Shown: one piece after another, positions 44,411 to 53,254 of the stretch
Layout: each line of letters begins with the position of its first letter
How positions within the stretch are numbered: the stretch's first letter is position 1
Source of the DNA: Microbacterium sp. AK031
Lineage (GTDB): Bacteria; Actinomycetota; Actinomycetes; Actinomycetales; Microbacteriaceae
Assembly (NCBI RefSeq): GCF_024807145.1
Contig: NZ_JANUCA010000001.1
Coordinates: 868,001 to 932,000 of the forward strand
Reading direction: 5' to 3'
Length of the DNA: 64,000 bases
The notes under the pieces: model-generated
Databases searched by the model: none
What the model saw: the letters and a program-made list of their open reading frames with translations, nothing else
What the model was told of the DNA's origin: nothing
Program-made: the position numbers and the translations under genes

Positions 44411-45185
44411 TCAGCGGGACTCGAACGCGTCTCTTCCGAGCTCACCGAGGCATTCTTCGACGGCCCGTGCGACCGTCTCGGCGTACGCGCCGTCCGAGTC
44501 CAGGTCCGGGTCGAACACGGTCACCGAGGCGCCCCACGCGCGGGGAGCGAGGCCGCGGAGCAATGCGATGAGCTCGTCGGGAGCCAGCCCTCCCGGATCC
44601 GGGCTGTCGACAGCGGGCATGTGCTCCGGGTCGAGCACGTCCACATCGACGTGAAGCCAGAATCCACGTTCCAGACCGGGTGCAGTGAGGATCTGCGCGG
44701 CTGCGCGCACACCACCGTGCAGGATCACCCGCGCGGCCGGGACCGTCAGACCGATCAGATCCGACATCTCCGCGACGTGCTCATCCTCCGGTCGGCAGCC
44801 GATGTGCGCTGTCGCCTGCGCCTCGAAGTACGGACCGAGCCCGTCGATGTCGGCGATCTCAGGAGGATGATGCCCGATGGCGGATGCGAGGTCTTCACCT
44901 GCGAGGCTTAGATGATCGCGCCCTGATTGCGCACGGTGCCTGCGGCCGCTGTCCGCCGTCGTCGACGTAGCGACCGAGCAGCACGACGCCCCAGTCGACG
45001 GCACCCAGTCCGTGCAGCGCCTCATGCAATCCGGCCTCGCGCAGCGCCTCCGGCGCCTTGGCTGTGCCGGGTACCGCGCCGGGCTGCGGTGGCCTGAGTC
45101 CGAGATTCGACGGGGCGGAGATGATGGCGATCACGGGGTCAGCGTCCCCCGCGGCGTCTTGTACGGCTCGGCTACTCGACGTCAC
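44411..45185 (-). pseudogene. arginase/agmatinase-family pseudogene
   Basis: Two out-of-frame pieces of one gene. The 5' piece (45185 to about 44895) encodes IAIISAPSNLGLRPPQPGAVPGT ... LLGRYVDDGG, the usual start. The 3' piece (from about 44930) resumes at SLAGEDLASAIGHHPPEIADIDGLGPYFEAQA and includes the last metal motif HVDVDVLDPEHMP. The segment between them, which should carry the GGDxS and DxHxD metal ligands (roughly 70 residues), is absent and the frame is shifted. So the enzyme cannot bind its Mn pair. The start overlaps the parE stop by 4 nt. Confidence 0.75.
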
Positions 45186-47260
45186 GCGTCGATCGACTCC
45201 CGTGAGAGCTGATCTGACGAGTCGACGATGAACTCCCGGCGAGGCGCGACCTCATTGCCCATCAGCAGTTCGAACACCCGGCCTGCGGCCTCGCCATCCT
45301 CCATGCGCACGCGGCGCAGCAGCCGCCCGCCGCGGTCCATCGTCGTGTTCGCCAGCTGATCGGCATCCATCTCACCGAGGCCCTTGTAGCGCTGGATCGG
45401 CTCATGCCAGCGCTTGTTCGCCTTGCGGAGCTTCGTGAGCAGCGCGTGCAGTTCCTGCTCGCTGTAGGTGTAGATCGTCTCGTTGGGCTTCGAACCGGGG
45501 TTCATCACGATGACCCGGTGCAGCGGTGGCACTGCCGCGAACACGCGTCCCTCTTCGATCAGCGGACGCATGTATCGGAAGAACAGCGTGAGCAGCAGGG
45601 TGCGGATGTGCGCGCCGTCGACGTCGGCGTCGCTCATCAGGATGATCTTGCCGTAGCGCGCAGCGCCGATGTCGAACGTGCGGCCGGAACCGGCGCCGAT
45701 CGTCTGGATGATCGCCGCGCACTCCGCGTTCGAGAGCATGTCGCCGATGGATGCACGCTGCACATTGAGGATCTTGCCGCGAATCGGCAGCAGCGCCTGG
45801 ATCTCACTGTCGCGAGCCCGACGCGCCGTTCCCAGCGCGGAGTCGCCCTCGACGATGAAGAGCTCGCTGCGCGAGACGTCGTTCGATCGGCAGTCCACGA
45901 GCTTGATCGGAAGCGACGACGACTCCAGAGCATTCTTGCGTCGCTGGGTCTCCTTGTGCGCGCGAGCGGAGACGCGCGCCTTCATCTCGGAGACGACCTT
46001 GTCCAGCAGCTGGCTCGCCTGGTTCTTGTCGTCGCGCTTCGTCGACGCGAAGCGCGCACCGAGCTCCTTGCGGAGCACCTGAGCCACGACCTGGCGCACG
46101 GCTGGTGTGCCGAGCACCTCCTTCGTCTGGCCCTCGAACTGCGGTTCGGGCACCTCGACGGTGAGCACAGCCGTGAGGCCGGCGAGAACGTCATCCTTCT
46201 CGACTTTGTCGTTCCCGACCTTGAGGCGACGGGAATTCTGCTCGACCTGGGCGCGCAGCACCTTGAGCAGCTCCTGCTCGAACCCTTGCTGGTGCGTGCC
46301 CCCCTTGGGCGTCGCGATGATGTTCACGAACGATCGCGTGACGGTCTCGTAGCCGGTTCCCCAGCGCATCGCGATATCGACGCGGCACTCGCGTTCGACC
46401 TCCTGCGACGTCATGTGGCCGTTCGCCTGCAGCACGGGTACCGTCTCCTTGAAGGATCCGGTGCCCTGAATGCGCCAGGTGTCGGTGATCGGCGCATCTA
46501 CGGCCAGATAATCGACGAATTCCGCGATGCCGCCGTCGTAACGATACGACGTCTCTGCGCTCTCCTCGCCACGCTCGTCGCGCACGACGATCTCGAGTCC
46601 GGGGACGAGGAATGCGGTCTGGCGCGCGCGGTTCTCGAGCTCTCCGAGCTGGAAGGCGGCATCCTTCGTGAAGATCTGACGATCAGCCCAGTAACGCACT
46701 CGTGTTCCGGTGACGCCGCGTGGAGCCTTGCCTGCGATGCGCAGTTCGCTGCTCTTCTCGAACGGCGAGAACGGCGCATCAGGACGCTTCTCCCCCGAGT
46801 CCTTGAAATTTCCGGGCTCGCCGCGGTGGAACGACATCGCATAGGTCTTTCCGCCGCGGTCGACCTCGACGTCGAGTCGCTCGGAGAGGGCGTTCACGAC
46901 GGATGCGCCGACACCATGAAGGCCACCGGATGCCGCGTATGAACCGCCGCCGAATTTTCCGCCGGCGTGCAGCTTGGTATAGACCACCTCGACGCCGGTC
47001 AGTCCGGTGCGCGGTTCGATGTCTACGGGAATGCCGCGGCCCCGGTCATGCACCTCGACACTGCCGTCTGCATGCAGGATGACATCGATGCGCGTGCCGT
47101 TGCCCGCGACGGCCTCATCGACGGAATTGTCGATGATCTCCCACAGGCAGTGCATGAGACCGGGCGAGCCGTTCGACCCGATATACATACCCGGGCGCTT
47201 GCGAACCGCTTCAAGGCCTTCGAGAACCTGAAGATGATGGGCGGAATACTCAGCGGTCAC
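45182..47260 (-). CDS. parE: DNA topoisomerase IV subunit B
   Basis: About 692 aa ATPase subunit. GHKL motifs: EIIDNSVDEAVAG, DRGRGIPVDI, HAGGKFGGGSYAASGGLHGVGASVVNALS. Toprim domain: LFIVEGDSALGTARRARDSEIQALLPIRGKILN and the DSD-type motif LMSDADVDGAHIRTLLL. C-terminus has the short ParE-type ending. GTG 47260 (VTAEYSAHHLQVLEGLEAVRKRPGMYIG) has CGAGG just before; the longer frame has no homology. Assigned ParE rather than GyrB from its pairing with parC and location. Confidence 0.9.
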   Translation of the reverse strand: MTAEYSAHHLQVLEGLEAVRKRPGMYIGSNGSPGLMHCLWEIIDNSVDEAVAGNGTRIDVILHADGSVEVHDRGRGIPVDIEPRTGLTGVEVVYTKLHAGGKFGGGSYAASGGLHGVGASVVNALSERLDVEVDRGGKTYAMSFHRGEPGNFKDSGEKRPDAPFSPFEKSSELRIAGKAPRGVTGTRVRYWADRQIFTKDAAFQLGELENRARQTAFLVPGLEIVVRDERGEESAETSYRYDGGIAEFVDYLAVDAPITDTWRIQGTGSFKETVPVLQANGHMTSQEVERECRVDIAMRWGTGYETVTRSFVNIIATPKGGTHQQGFEQELLKVLRAQVEQNSRRLKVGNDKVEKDDVLAGLTAVLTVEVPEPQFEGQTKEVLGTPAVRQVVAQVLRKELGARFASTKRDDKNQASQLLDKVVSEMKARVSARAHKETQRRKNALESSSLPIKLVDCRSNDVSRSELFIVEGDSALGTARRARDSEIQALLPIRGKILNVQRASIGDMLSNAECAAIIQTIGAGSGRTFDIGAARYGKIILMSDADVDGAHIRTLLLTLFFRYMRPLIEEGRVFAAVPPLHRVIVMNPGSKPNETIYTYSEQELHALLTKLRKANKRWHEPIQRYKGLGEMDADQLANTTMDRGGRLLRRVRMEDGEAAGRVFELLMGNEVAPRREFIVDSSDQLSRESIDA

Positions 47261-47444
47261 AATCCTCGATTCTATTCGTGAGGAAGCGCCCAGCCCTGCA
47301 GACACTCCCCTGCAGAGCCACTCAGGTGGGCCCGGCGTACGCGCTGAGCGAAACACGCCGACTATCGGGCATGACTATCAGCCAGCCGTGGTTGTATTGA
47401 GCACATTCCCCACTGGAGATGCCGATACCCGAGGAGGCACCGAG

Positions 47445-47663
47445 ATGAACGCTACAACCGAACGTGAGCCCTCCACAGTCGAGTACCGTCTGACCGCGAT
47501 GGACCGCTGCGACTCATGTGGCGCACAGGCCTACATCGCCGCTGAGGTCAACGGCTCCGAACTACTCTTCTGCGCCCACCACGGCCGCAAGTACGAGGAG
47601 AAGCTTCGCGACGTCGCCACCTCCTGGCACGATGAGACCGCGCGTCTCGTCGACGCTGTCTGA
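47445..47663 (+). CDS. small zinc-ribbon-like protein (DUF7455-like)
   Basis: 72 aa. MDRCDSCGAQAYIAAEVNGSELLFCAHHGRKYEEKL has CxxC and CxxH, suggesting one bound zinc. ATG 47445 has GGAGG seven bases upstream. Such short proteins are common near the sigA/top genes of actinobacteria; function unknown. Convergent with the racemase operon. Confidence 0.85.
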   Translation: MNATTEREPSTVEYRLTAMDRCDSCGAQAYIAAEVNGSELLFCAHHGRKYEEKLRDVATSWHDETARLVDAV

Positions 47664-47688
47664 CACAGCTCGTCGTACGACTGATTCG

Positions 47689-48729
47689 TCAGTCCCCGAT
47701 CACCCGTCGCACCCCAGCGGTGAGGCGGGTGACGATCTCTTCGCCGACGGTGCCGATCCGCTCGGCGAGCCTCGTGGCATCCGATTCGCCCTGCTCCCCT
47801 GGACCGAACACGGTCGTCGGCTCACCGACCCGCGCACCGGACCAGCCCCGCACGAGGGTACTGGTCGCGTCGATCCGCACGATCTCACGTACACCACCGG
47901 GTGTGCCGATCATCGCGCCGGCAAGGGTGGACGGCAGACCGTGCAGCGCCCCGACCCCTATCAGCACGTCGTCGCCGCGCTCCTCGATCACCCGCGCACG
48001 CAACGCCGCGATCGGCGTGATGCCCGGGATCTCCGGTCCGTCGGCTGATCGGATGCCGTAGCAGAACGCACCGATCCGGCACACTGTGCCGCGCAGCTCC
48101 GGGCGCCACCATGACGCTGCAGAGGCGGTCAGGTGCAGCGCCCGAGGTGTACCGCCGGCCGCACGCAGCACGTCGACCGCGCTGCGGAACTCGCGGGCGG
48201 CCTCGTCATCCTCCGCGTCGCTCGCCTCGGCCAGGTGACTCCACACCCCGACCACTTCGATCAGTCCCGCACGCTGCGCGGCCATTGCATCGGCGATCAC
48301 CCGTGGCCAGTCCTCCGGGCGGATTCCGTTACGGTGCAGCCCGGTATCGATCTTCAGATGAATGCGCGCGGTGATCCTGAGCCGACCGGACATCTCGATG
48401 ACGCGACGCAGATAATCCGATGCCCCCACGCCAAGCTCTATGCCAACTGCAAGTGCCTGCTCGATCTCATCATCGCTCGAATCCGCCCAGGCGAACACTG
48501 TCGCCCGGCCTGTCTGCTCGCGGATGCGCAATGATGTGTGCACGTCATAACCGCCGAAAGAATCGACCGGCTGCGCTGCGCCGACCGCCGCTGAGGCGGC
48601 CCATTCCACGCCGTGGCCGTACGCGTCGTCCTTCATCGCGAGCATGAGTTGCGCGGGAGCGATTCGATCCTGCACTGCAGCGAGATTCTGCAGGAACCGC
48701 GTGCGCGAGATCTCGAGTGTCGGGGTCAT
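47689..48729 (-). CDS. alanine racemase-like subunit with PLP barrel, no catalytic Tyr
   Basis: 346 aa. The N-terminal TIM barrel is complete: PLP Lys33 in LMLAMKDDAYGHG, Lys126 in RIHLKIDTGLHRNG (carbamylated in canonical enzymes), SH in GVWSHLAEASD, HLTASAAS, and the PLP-N1 Arg218 in CRIGAFCYGI. The C-terminal domain (from about 232) is shortened: the strand that carries the catalytic Tyr (normally xxYG.T) and the GYADG/MDQ segments are missing or unrecognisable (IGVGALHGLPSTLAG instead). It cannot supply the second catalytic base alone. Start ATG 48729 shares one base with the stop of the partner gene; ATG 48741 is possible. Amino-acid specificity unknown. Confidence 0.85.
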   Translation of the reverse strand: MTPTLEISRTRFLQNLAAVQDRIAPAQLMLAMKDDAYGHGVEWAASAAVGAAQPVDSFGGYDVHTSLRIREQTGRATVFAWADSSDDEIEQALAVGIELGVGASDYLRRVIEMSGRLRITARIHLKIDTGLHRNGIRPEDWPRVIADAMAAQRAGLIEVVGVWSHLAEASDAEDDEAAREFRSAVDVLRAAGGTPRALHLTASAASWWRPELRGTVCRIGAFCYGIRSADGPEIPGITPIAALRARVIEERGDDVLIGVGALHGLPSTLAGAMIGTPGGVREIVRIDATSTLVRGWSGARVGEPTTVFGPGEQGESDATRLAERIGTVGEEIVTRLTAGVRRVIGD

Positions 48730-49421
48730 CAACGCGTCCATTCGCGCACCGCCTTGGATCCGGCGACGGTGATGAGTTCGGCGATGCCGAGCCCTGTGAC
48801 ATCGGCCCAGTCCGCCAGTGCATCACAGGCGACGCCGCTGCCGCCGAAATAGACGACGTCCGCACCCGTGGCGACATCGGCAGCCGAGTCCTGAAGATCG
48901 ACCACGCACACGTCCATCGCCACACGTCCCACGATCGGTCGCAGCGCGCCGTCGATCTCGACGTACGCGGAGTTGCCGAGTGCGCGGACGATCCCCTGCG
49001 CATAGCCGCCGGTGACCAGTGCCACCGTGGTGTCGGCGGAGGCTCGATGGAGATAACCGTAGGAGACCGCCTCACCGGCTCGCAGCGGCTTGGTCGAGAC
49101 GATCCGCCCCACAAGCTGCATCGCGGGCGTCGTTCCAGAACCCGGAAGGCCATAGAGCACGCTGCTGTCGACGTCTGCTTCTCCCGACGTGACGGCGTGG
49201 AGGCCATGGCCACGCACGAGATCGGCGATGTCGGCATCGTCGACGAGGACGGTATGCACGCCGGCATCACGCACCACAGCGGCGGCCTGAAGCACGCCGT
49301 GTCCGAGAGCGTCGCCGCGCAGATCGGCCAGTTCGCCACCGCGGGCGGCGGCCTCGCCCGCGCCCTCGCGCAGCGCTCCCGCCGAGACGAGTGCGCGCGG
49401 AAGGCTCCTGGTCGGTGTCAC
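48729..49421 (-). CDS. alanine racemase C-terminal-domain subunit, PLP Lys replaced by Arg
   Basis: 230 aa from GTG 49421. The N-terminal part is only about 90 residues: LRGDALGHG (residues 34–42) aligns with the canonical KADAYGHG but has Arg35 at the PLP-lysine position, and most of the barrel is gone. The C-terminal domain is complete and canonical: catalytic Tyr121 in AVSYGYLH, GGYAQGI, RPIVGRVAMDVCVVDL (substrate-pocket Met). It overlaps the ATP-grasp stop by 4 nt (GTGA) and the next racemase gene by 1 nt (TGATG). It complements exactly what the neighbour lacks, so I infer a heterodimeric racemase. Confidence 0.85.
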   Translation of the reverse strand: MTPTRSLPRALVSAGALREGAGEAAARGGELADLRGDALGHGVLQAAAVVRDAGVHTVLVDDADIADLVRGHGLHAVTSGEADVDSSVLYGLPGSGTTPAMQLVGRIVSTKPLRAGEAVSYGYLHRASADTTVALVTGGYAQGIVRALGNSAYVEIDGALRPIVGRVAMDVCVVDLQDSAADVATGADVVYFGGSGVACDALADWADVTGLGIAELITVAGSKAVREWTR

Positions 49422-50449
49422 CGCCTGCTGGCCTCGATCACCGGACGGTGCCTCGCTCGGCTGCCGGTGCGGATGCCGGTGGCACTGACCCTGGTCTCGT
49501 AGAGCCCCGGTGTCCAGTTGCCCTCGATCAGCATGGGACCGTCGGGGCCGACGGCGACGTCCCAACCGATGTACGGCACGGTGGGCACTTCCTTGGCAGC
49601 GCGAGTGACGAGGTCGACCACGCGGTCCCACATCGGCACCTCGAACTCGACGATCGACTTGCCCGAGTCAGGGTGCGTCTCGTAGCGCGACTTGTGCTTG
49701 CCGGTGTGCCCTGGCCCGAACGACTTTCCGTTCTCGTCGATCATCGTGAAGAACCCGCCCCAGGTGAACTGATCGCTCACCGCACCGCGACCGAACTTCT
49801 GCGCGGCCATCAGCACGTGCACCTTCGTACCGTCGAAGAACGTCGCGACACGTGTCGTGTTCACTGTGCCCTCGCAGTACTCGGAGAGGTAAGGATGCTG
49901 CTCGATGCGCTGTTCGATGAGCCGCTGTCCCTTGTCCCGGAGTTCGTCGCGGAACGCGTTCCAGTCAGTGACCTCTGACGCCTCGTACCGGAAGACGCCT
50001 TTGCCCTCGCGGCCGACAGGAGTCTTCGCGATGAACACCGGGTTCTTCTCGGCGAAGGCGCGCAGGCCGTCGGCATCCACCTCATCGAGGTCGAGCCACT
50101 CGCGGCCGAGATACTCGGTGAAGCGGCGGTTGAAGGTGATCTTGTTCTCGAACTGCAGCACGTCCGTGCGGTCGTTGAGCGCCTGCGCCAGATGATGCTG
50201 GATCAGCGAGGTCATGAATGTCTTCCGCTCGCTCTTCGTCAGCAGCGCGAAGTCGGCCTCGTAGTAGTCGATGTATGCCGTGTCGTGAAAGGCCGCCCAG
50301 ACGAGCATGTCGACGAAGACCTTCGGCGCCCACTTGCCCTGCTCCTTCGCGATCTGAGTCGCGAACGCCCATACTCGTCGCGGATCGAACGAGGTGAGGC
50401 GCCTCAGGAGGTACTTCAGGCGCGCAGTGAGTGCGACGTCTCGAGACAA
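49418..50449 (-). CDS. ATP-grasp protein, sugar-transfer-associated type
   Basis: 343 aa. Pattern of the ATPgrasp_ST family: N-terminal helical part (about 1–120), then an ATP-grasp fold with FIAKTPVGREGKGVFRYE (glycine-rich loop and Lys), RLIEQRIEQHPYLSEYCEGTVNTTRVATFF, GGFFTMIDENG, and PYIGWDVAVGPDGPMLIEGNWTPGL with the Mg-binding Glu and Asn. Likely ligates a carboxylate to an amine or hydroxyl. The only in-frame start near the RBS-like AAAGG is TTG 50449. It heads an operon with both racemase halves (GTGA overlap), so its substrate may be the D-amino acid they make. Confidence 0.8.
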   Translation of the reverse strand: MSRDVALTARLKYLLRRLTSFDPRRVWAFATQIAKEQGKWAPKVFVDMLVWAAFHDTAYIDYYEADFALLTKSERKTFMTSLIQHHLAQALNDRTDVLQFENKITFNRRFTEYLGREWLDLDEVDADGLRAFAEKNPVFIAKTPVGREGKGVFRYEASEVTDWNAFRDELRDKGQRLIEQRIEQHPYLSEYCEGTVNTTRVATFFDGTKVHVLMAAQKFGRGAVSDQFTWGGFFTMIDENGKSFGPGHTGKHKSRYETHPDSGKSIVEFEVPMWDRVVDLVTRAAKEVPTVPYIGWDVAVGPDGPMLIEGNWTPGLYETRVSATGIRTGSRARHRPVIEASRR

Positions 50450-50544
50450 GAGGAAAGACCTTTCGGCAGGGGCATGTCAGAACGACTCATGCTACTCGCT
50501 CCACCTGCCCGGGACCGTGGACACCTGCGTGTTAGCCTGGGTCG

Positions 50545-51579
50545 GTGGATCAGAAGCGGTTGCGTGTCCGGTATCTTCTCGACCGGGCTCGGCGGCTCAA
50601 TCCGACGCAGCTGATCGAGCTGGCGCACCAGGTGAAGAAGGTGTCGAAGGCACCTCTCCCCGTCATCATCGCCGACATGCTGTGGTGCTCGGTCCGTTAC
50701 GAGATGGGCTTCCGCGACTACGCCGTGTGGGACATCCGCATCCTGAATGCCCGCGAGCGTGCGACATGGATGACGCACCCCAAGGCGTTCCGTCTGAACC
50801 GGACTCTGAACGGCCCGGACTCCAAGGTCATCCTCGGCGACAAGATGCGCTTCCTTGCAGACTTCGCCGATCTCACCCGCCGCGAGTGGATCGATGCCGC
50901 GGCGGCATCCGACGAGGACCTGCGCGCCTTCATCGACCGCCACCCCCGCGTGATCGCCAAGCCGGCCGCCGGTGAGGGCGGCGCGGGCATCGGCATCTAC
51001 GACACTGCCGAGGTCTCAGACGTAGCGACCTGGCGTGCACTGCTCGTCGAGCGCGACCAGACGTTGCTCGAAGAGGTGCTGACGCAGCACGAAGACCTGA
51101 ACAGGCTGTACCCGGACAGTGTGAACACCGTGCGGATGATCACGTACCGCGATCCGTCGGACGAACTGCACGTGATCGCATCCGTGCTGCGGATCGGCAA
51201 CGGCGCGGTGATCGACAATTTCGCCTCGGGCGGCATGTTCACGATGCTCGACGACGACGGCGTCGCCCTGTACCCGGGCGTCGACAAGCAGTCGAACATC
51301 TACCACCAGCATCCGACCACCGGCACGACCATCAAGGGCCTTCAGGTGCCGTTCTACCCGCAGGTGGTGGAGATGATCGCCGATGCTGCGAAACGGCTTC
51401 CCACGGTGCCCTACGTCGGCTGGGACATCGCGATCACACCCGACGGCCCCGCGCTCATCGAAGCGAACCACAATTCGAGCGTGTTCCAGATGAAGCCCTC
51501 AGCGTCCGGCATCCGCACCGGTCTGCTCTACCGCTACCGCGACGCGATCGGCGCGGACGTGGTCGACGACAAGCGCTGA
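50545..51579 (+). CDS. second ATP-grasp protein of the same family
   Basis: 344 aa, paralogue of the divergent gene: VIAKPAAGEGGAGIGIYD, LLEEVLTQHEDLNRLYPDSVNTVRMITY, GGMFTMLDDDG, and VPYVGWDIAITPDGPALIEANHNS with the metal-binding Glu/Asn. The two starts are 95 nt apart, so they share a control region. GTG 50545 lacks a strong ribosome site and has TTAGCCT 11 bases upstream, which may mean a leaderless message. Convergent with murJ at 26 nt. Confidence 0.8.
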   Translation: MDQKRLRVRYLLDRARRLNPTQLIELAHQVKKVSKAPLPVIIADMLWCSVRYEMGFRDYAVWDIRILNARERATWMTHPKAFRLNRTLNGPDSKVILGDKMRFLADFADLTRREWIDAAAASDEDLRAFIDRHPRVIAKPAAGEGGAGIGIYDTAEVSDVATWRALLVERDQTLLEEVLTQHEDLNRLYPDSVNTVRMITYRDPSDELHVIASVLRIGNGAVIDNFASGGMFTMLDDDGVALYPGVDKQSNIYHQHPTTGTTIKGLQVPFYPQVVEMIADAAKRLPTVPYVGWDIAITPDGPALIEANHNSSVFQMKPSASGIRTGLLYRYRDAIGADVVDDKR

Positions 51580-51605
51580 TCCGCCGGCCCGGCTCCGAGG
51601 CGTCA

Positions 51606-53195
51606 TCAGCCCCGGCGGCGGCGCACGGTATCGATTGCGACCGTGAGTTCGGGCGCACGGAACACGGCAAGCAGTCCGATGTAGACCAGCACGCTCGTCG
51701 CACCGATGAGCGCAGAACCGAGCGCTCCCCAGATCATCCCCTGCAGCATCCAGCCCTCCGCTCCACCTGAGAGCACGAACACTCCCCATCCCGCAGCTCC
51801 GGCCGGGATGGCCATGAGAACGAAGCGGCACAGCGCCCACCATGTCGCACCCAGGCCCAGGGGCCCGATCTTGCGACGAAGCAGAATCGTCGCGATCACC
51901 GTCTGCACGATCCCGGACAGCGACTGCACGAATGCCACAGCAGCAGCCAGGTACTCCACCGGGACGCTCGCAGCGACGGCGAGTGTCAACGCGAGCACCA
52001 ACGTTCCTTGGACGATCGTGAAGATGAACGGAGTACGTGCGTCGCCGTAGGCGTAGAACGTCCGCTGGATGACGAACAGCACCCCCATGGGGACGAGACT
52101 CACCAGATAGGCGATGAGTACGGGCGCCATCGCACTCGCGTCCTCGGCTGTATTGCTGAAGACGCGAGAGGCCGGGACTGCTGCTGCGATCACGGCCGCC
52201 GCGGCGATCACGGTGAAGAGTCCGAGGATCCTGATCGATTGACCGACGTCTGCTCGAAGTTCACTGTGGCGCTCGGCGGCGGAATGCTCGCTGATCCGAG
52301 TGAAGTAGGGCGTCCCGATCGCGAGAATGATCATCGAGTACGGGAGCATGTACACGAGCCAGGCGTATTGAGAAGCCGCTGTGGAGGCGTGCTCGCCGGA
52401 GGCCGTCGTGATCGTGAGCGACTGGACGATACCGACCGCTTGGCCGATCAAGGTCGTCAGCAGCGTCCACGTCGCGAGCTTGCCCATGTGGCCGAGCCCC
52501 ATGCCCCGCCAACGGAAGTCGAGCCGCAACGGGATGCCTGCACGTCGCCAGAACAGCGTCAGAACGACTGTCTGCGCGACCACACCGAGCGTCGCGGTAC
52601 CCGCGAGCACCAGCACCATCGAACCGTCCCACCCGTCGAGAGTGTTGCGGTTCTGCCCGAACAGCACGATGAACACTACGAAACCGGCGATGGAGACGAA
52701 GTTGTTGACGATCGGCGCCCAAGCATAGGGGGCGAACATCTTGCGGGCGTTGAGGATCTCGCCGAGCAGTGCGAACATGCCGTAGAAGAACAGCTGCGGG
52801 ATGCACCAGTACGCGAATTGTGTGGCAAGCGCGTGCTGCTGCGGCGAGTCGAAGTTCGAGTACAGGTCGATCAGCAGCGGGGCGCACAGCGTCGCCACAA
52901 TCGTGACGGAGCCCATGATCAAGGCACCGAGCGTCAACAGTTTCGCAAGGAATGCGTGCCCGGTGTCCTTCTGCGTTGCAGCGCGCACCACCTGTGGCAC
53001 GATCACGCCTGTGAGCACTCCGGCTGAGATCACCTGATAGATGCTGTTGGGCAGCGCATTGGCGACGGCGAACGCATCAGGTGCTCTACCGACCGAGTTG
53101 ATCGCGATGACGAGCACGACAGTGCGCAGCAGGCCGGTGATCCGCGATGTGAGCGTACCCGCCGCGATCATGGCGCTGGCGCGACCGAGTCCCAT
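51606..53195 (-). CDS. murJ: lipid II flippase MurJ
   Basis: 529 aa, about 14 membrane helices of the MOP superfamily. RASAMIAAGTLTSRITGLLRTVVL at the N-terminus and RTFYAYGDARTPF in helix 8–9 are MurJ hallmarks; ANALPNSIYQVISAGVLTGVIVPQ follows. Flips undecaprenyl-linked peptidoglycan precursors. It lacks the large C-terminal kinase-like/FHA extension of mycobacterial MviN. It lies beside the ATP-grasp/racemase cluster, in line with a cell-wall role for all. The ribosome site GGAGGGGAA is rather far from ATG 53195. Confidence 0.93.
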   Translation of the reverse strand: MGLGRASAMIAAGTLTSRITGLLRTVVLVIAINSVGRAPDAFAVANALPNSIYQVISAGVLTGVIVPQVVRAATQKDTGHAFLAKLLTLGALIMGSVTIVATLCAPLLIDLYSNFDSPQQHALATQFAYWCIPQLFFYGMFALLGEILNARKMFAPYAWAPIVNNFVSIAGFVVFIVLFGQNRNTLDGWDGSMVLVLAGTATLGVVAQTVVLTLFWRRAGIPLRLDFRWRGMGLGHMGKLATWTLLTTLIGQAVGIVQSLTITTASGEHASTAASQYAWLVYMLPYSMIILAIGTPYFTRISEHSAAERHSELRADVGQSIRILGLFTVIAAAAVIAAAVPASRVFSNTAEDASAMAPVLIAYLVSLVPMGVLFVIQRTFYAYGDARTPFIFTIVQGTLVLALTLAVAASVPVEYLAAAVAFVQSLSGIVQTVIATILLRRKIGPLGLGATWWALCRFVLMAIPAGAAGWGVFVLSGGAEGWMLQGMIWGALGSALIGATSVLVYIGLLAVFRAPELTVAIDTVRRRRG

Positions 53196-53254
53196 GCGTG
53201 TGGTGATTCCCCTCCGCGCCCGTCGTCAGTGATCCGACGTCAGACGGTGCGTTC

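Noticed and set aside
44398..44416. Short GCTGACG/CGTCAGC hairpin after parC as a terminator
   Set aside because: Seven base pairs only, two-base loop and no T-tract; not separable from chance in GC-rich DNA.
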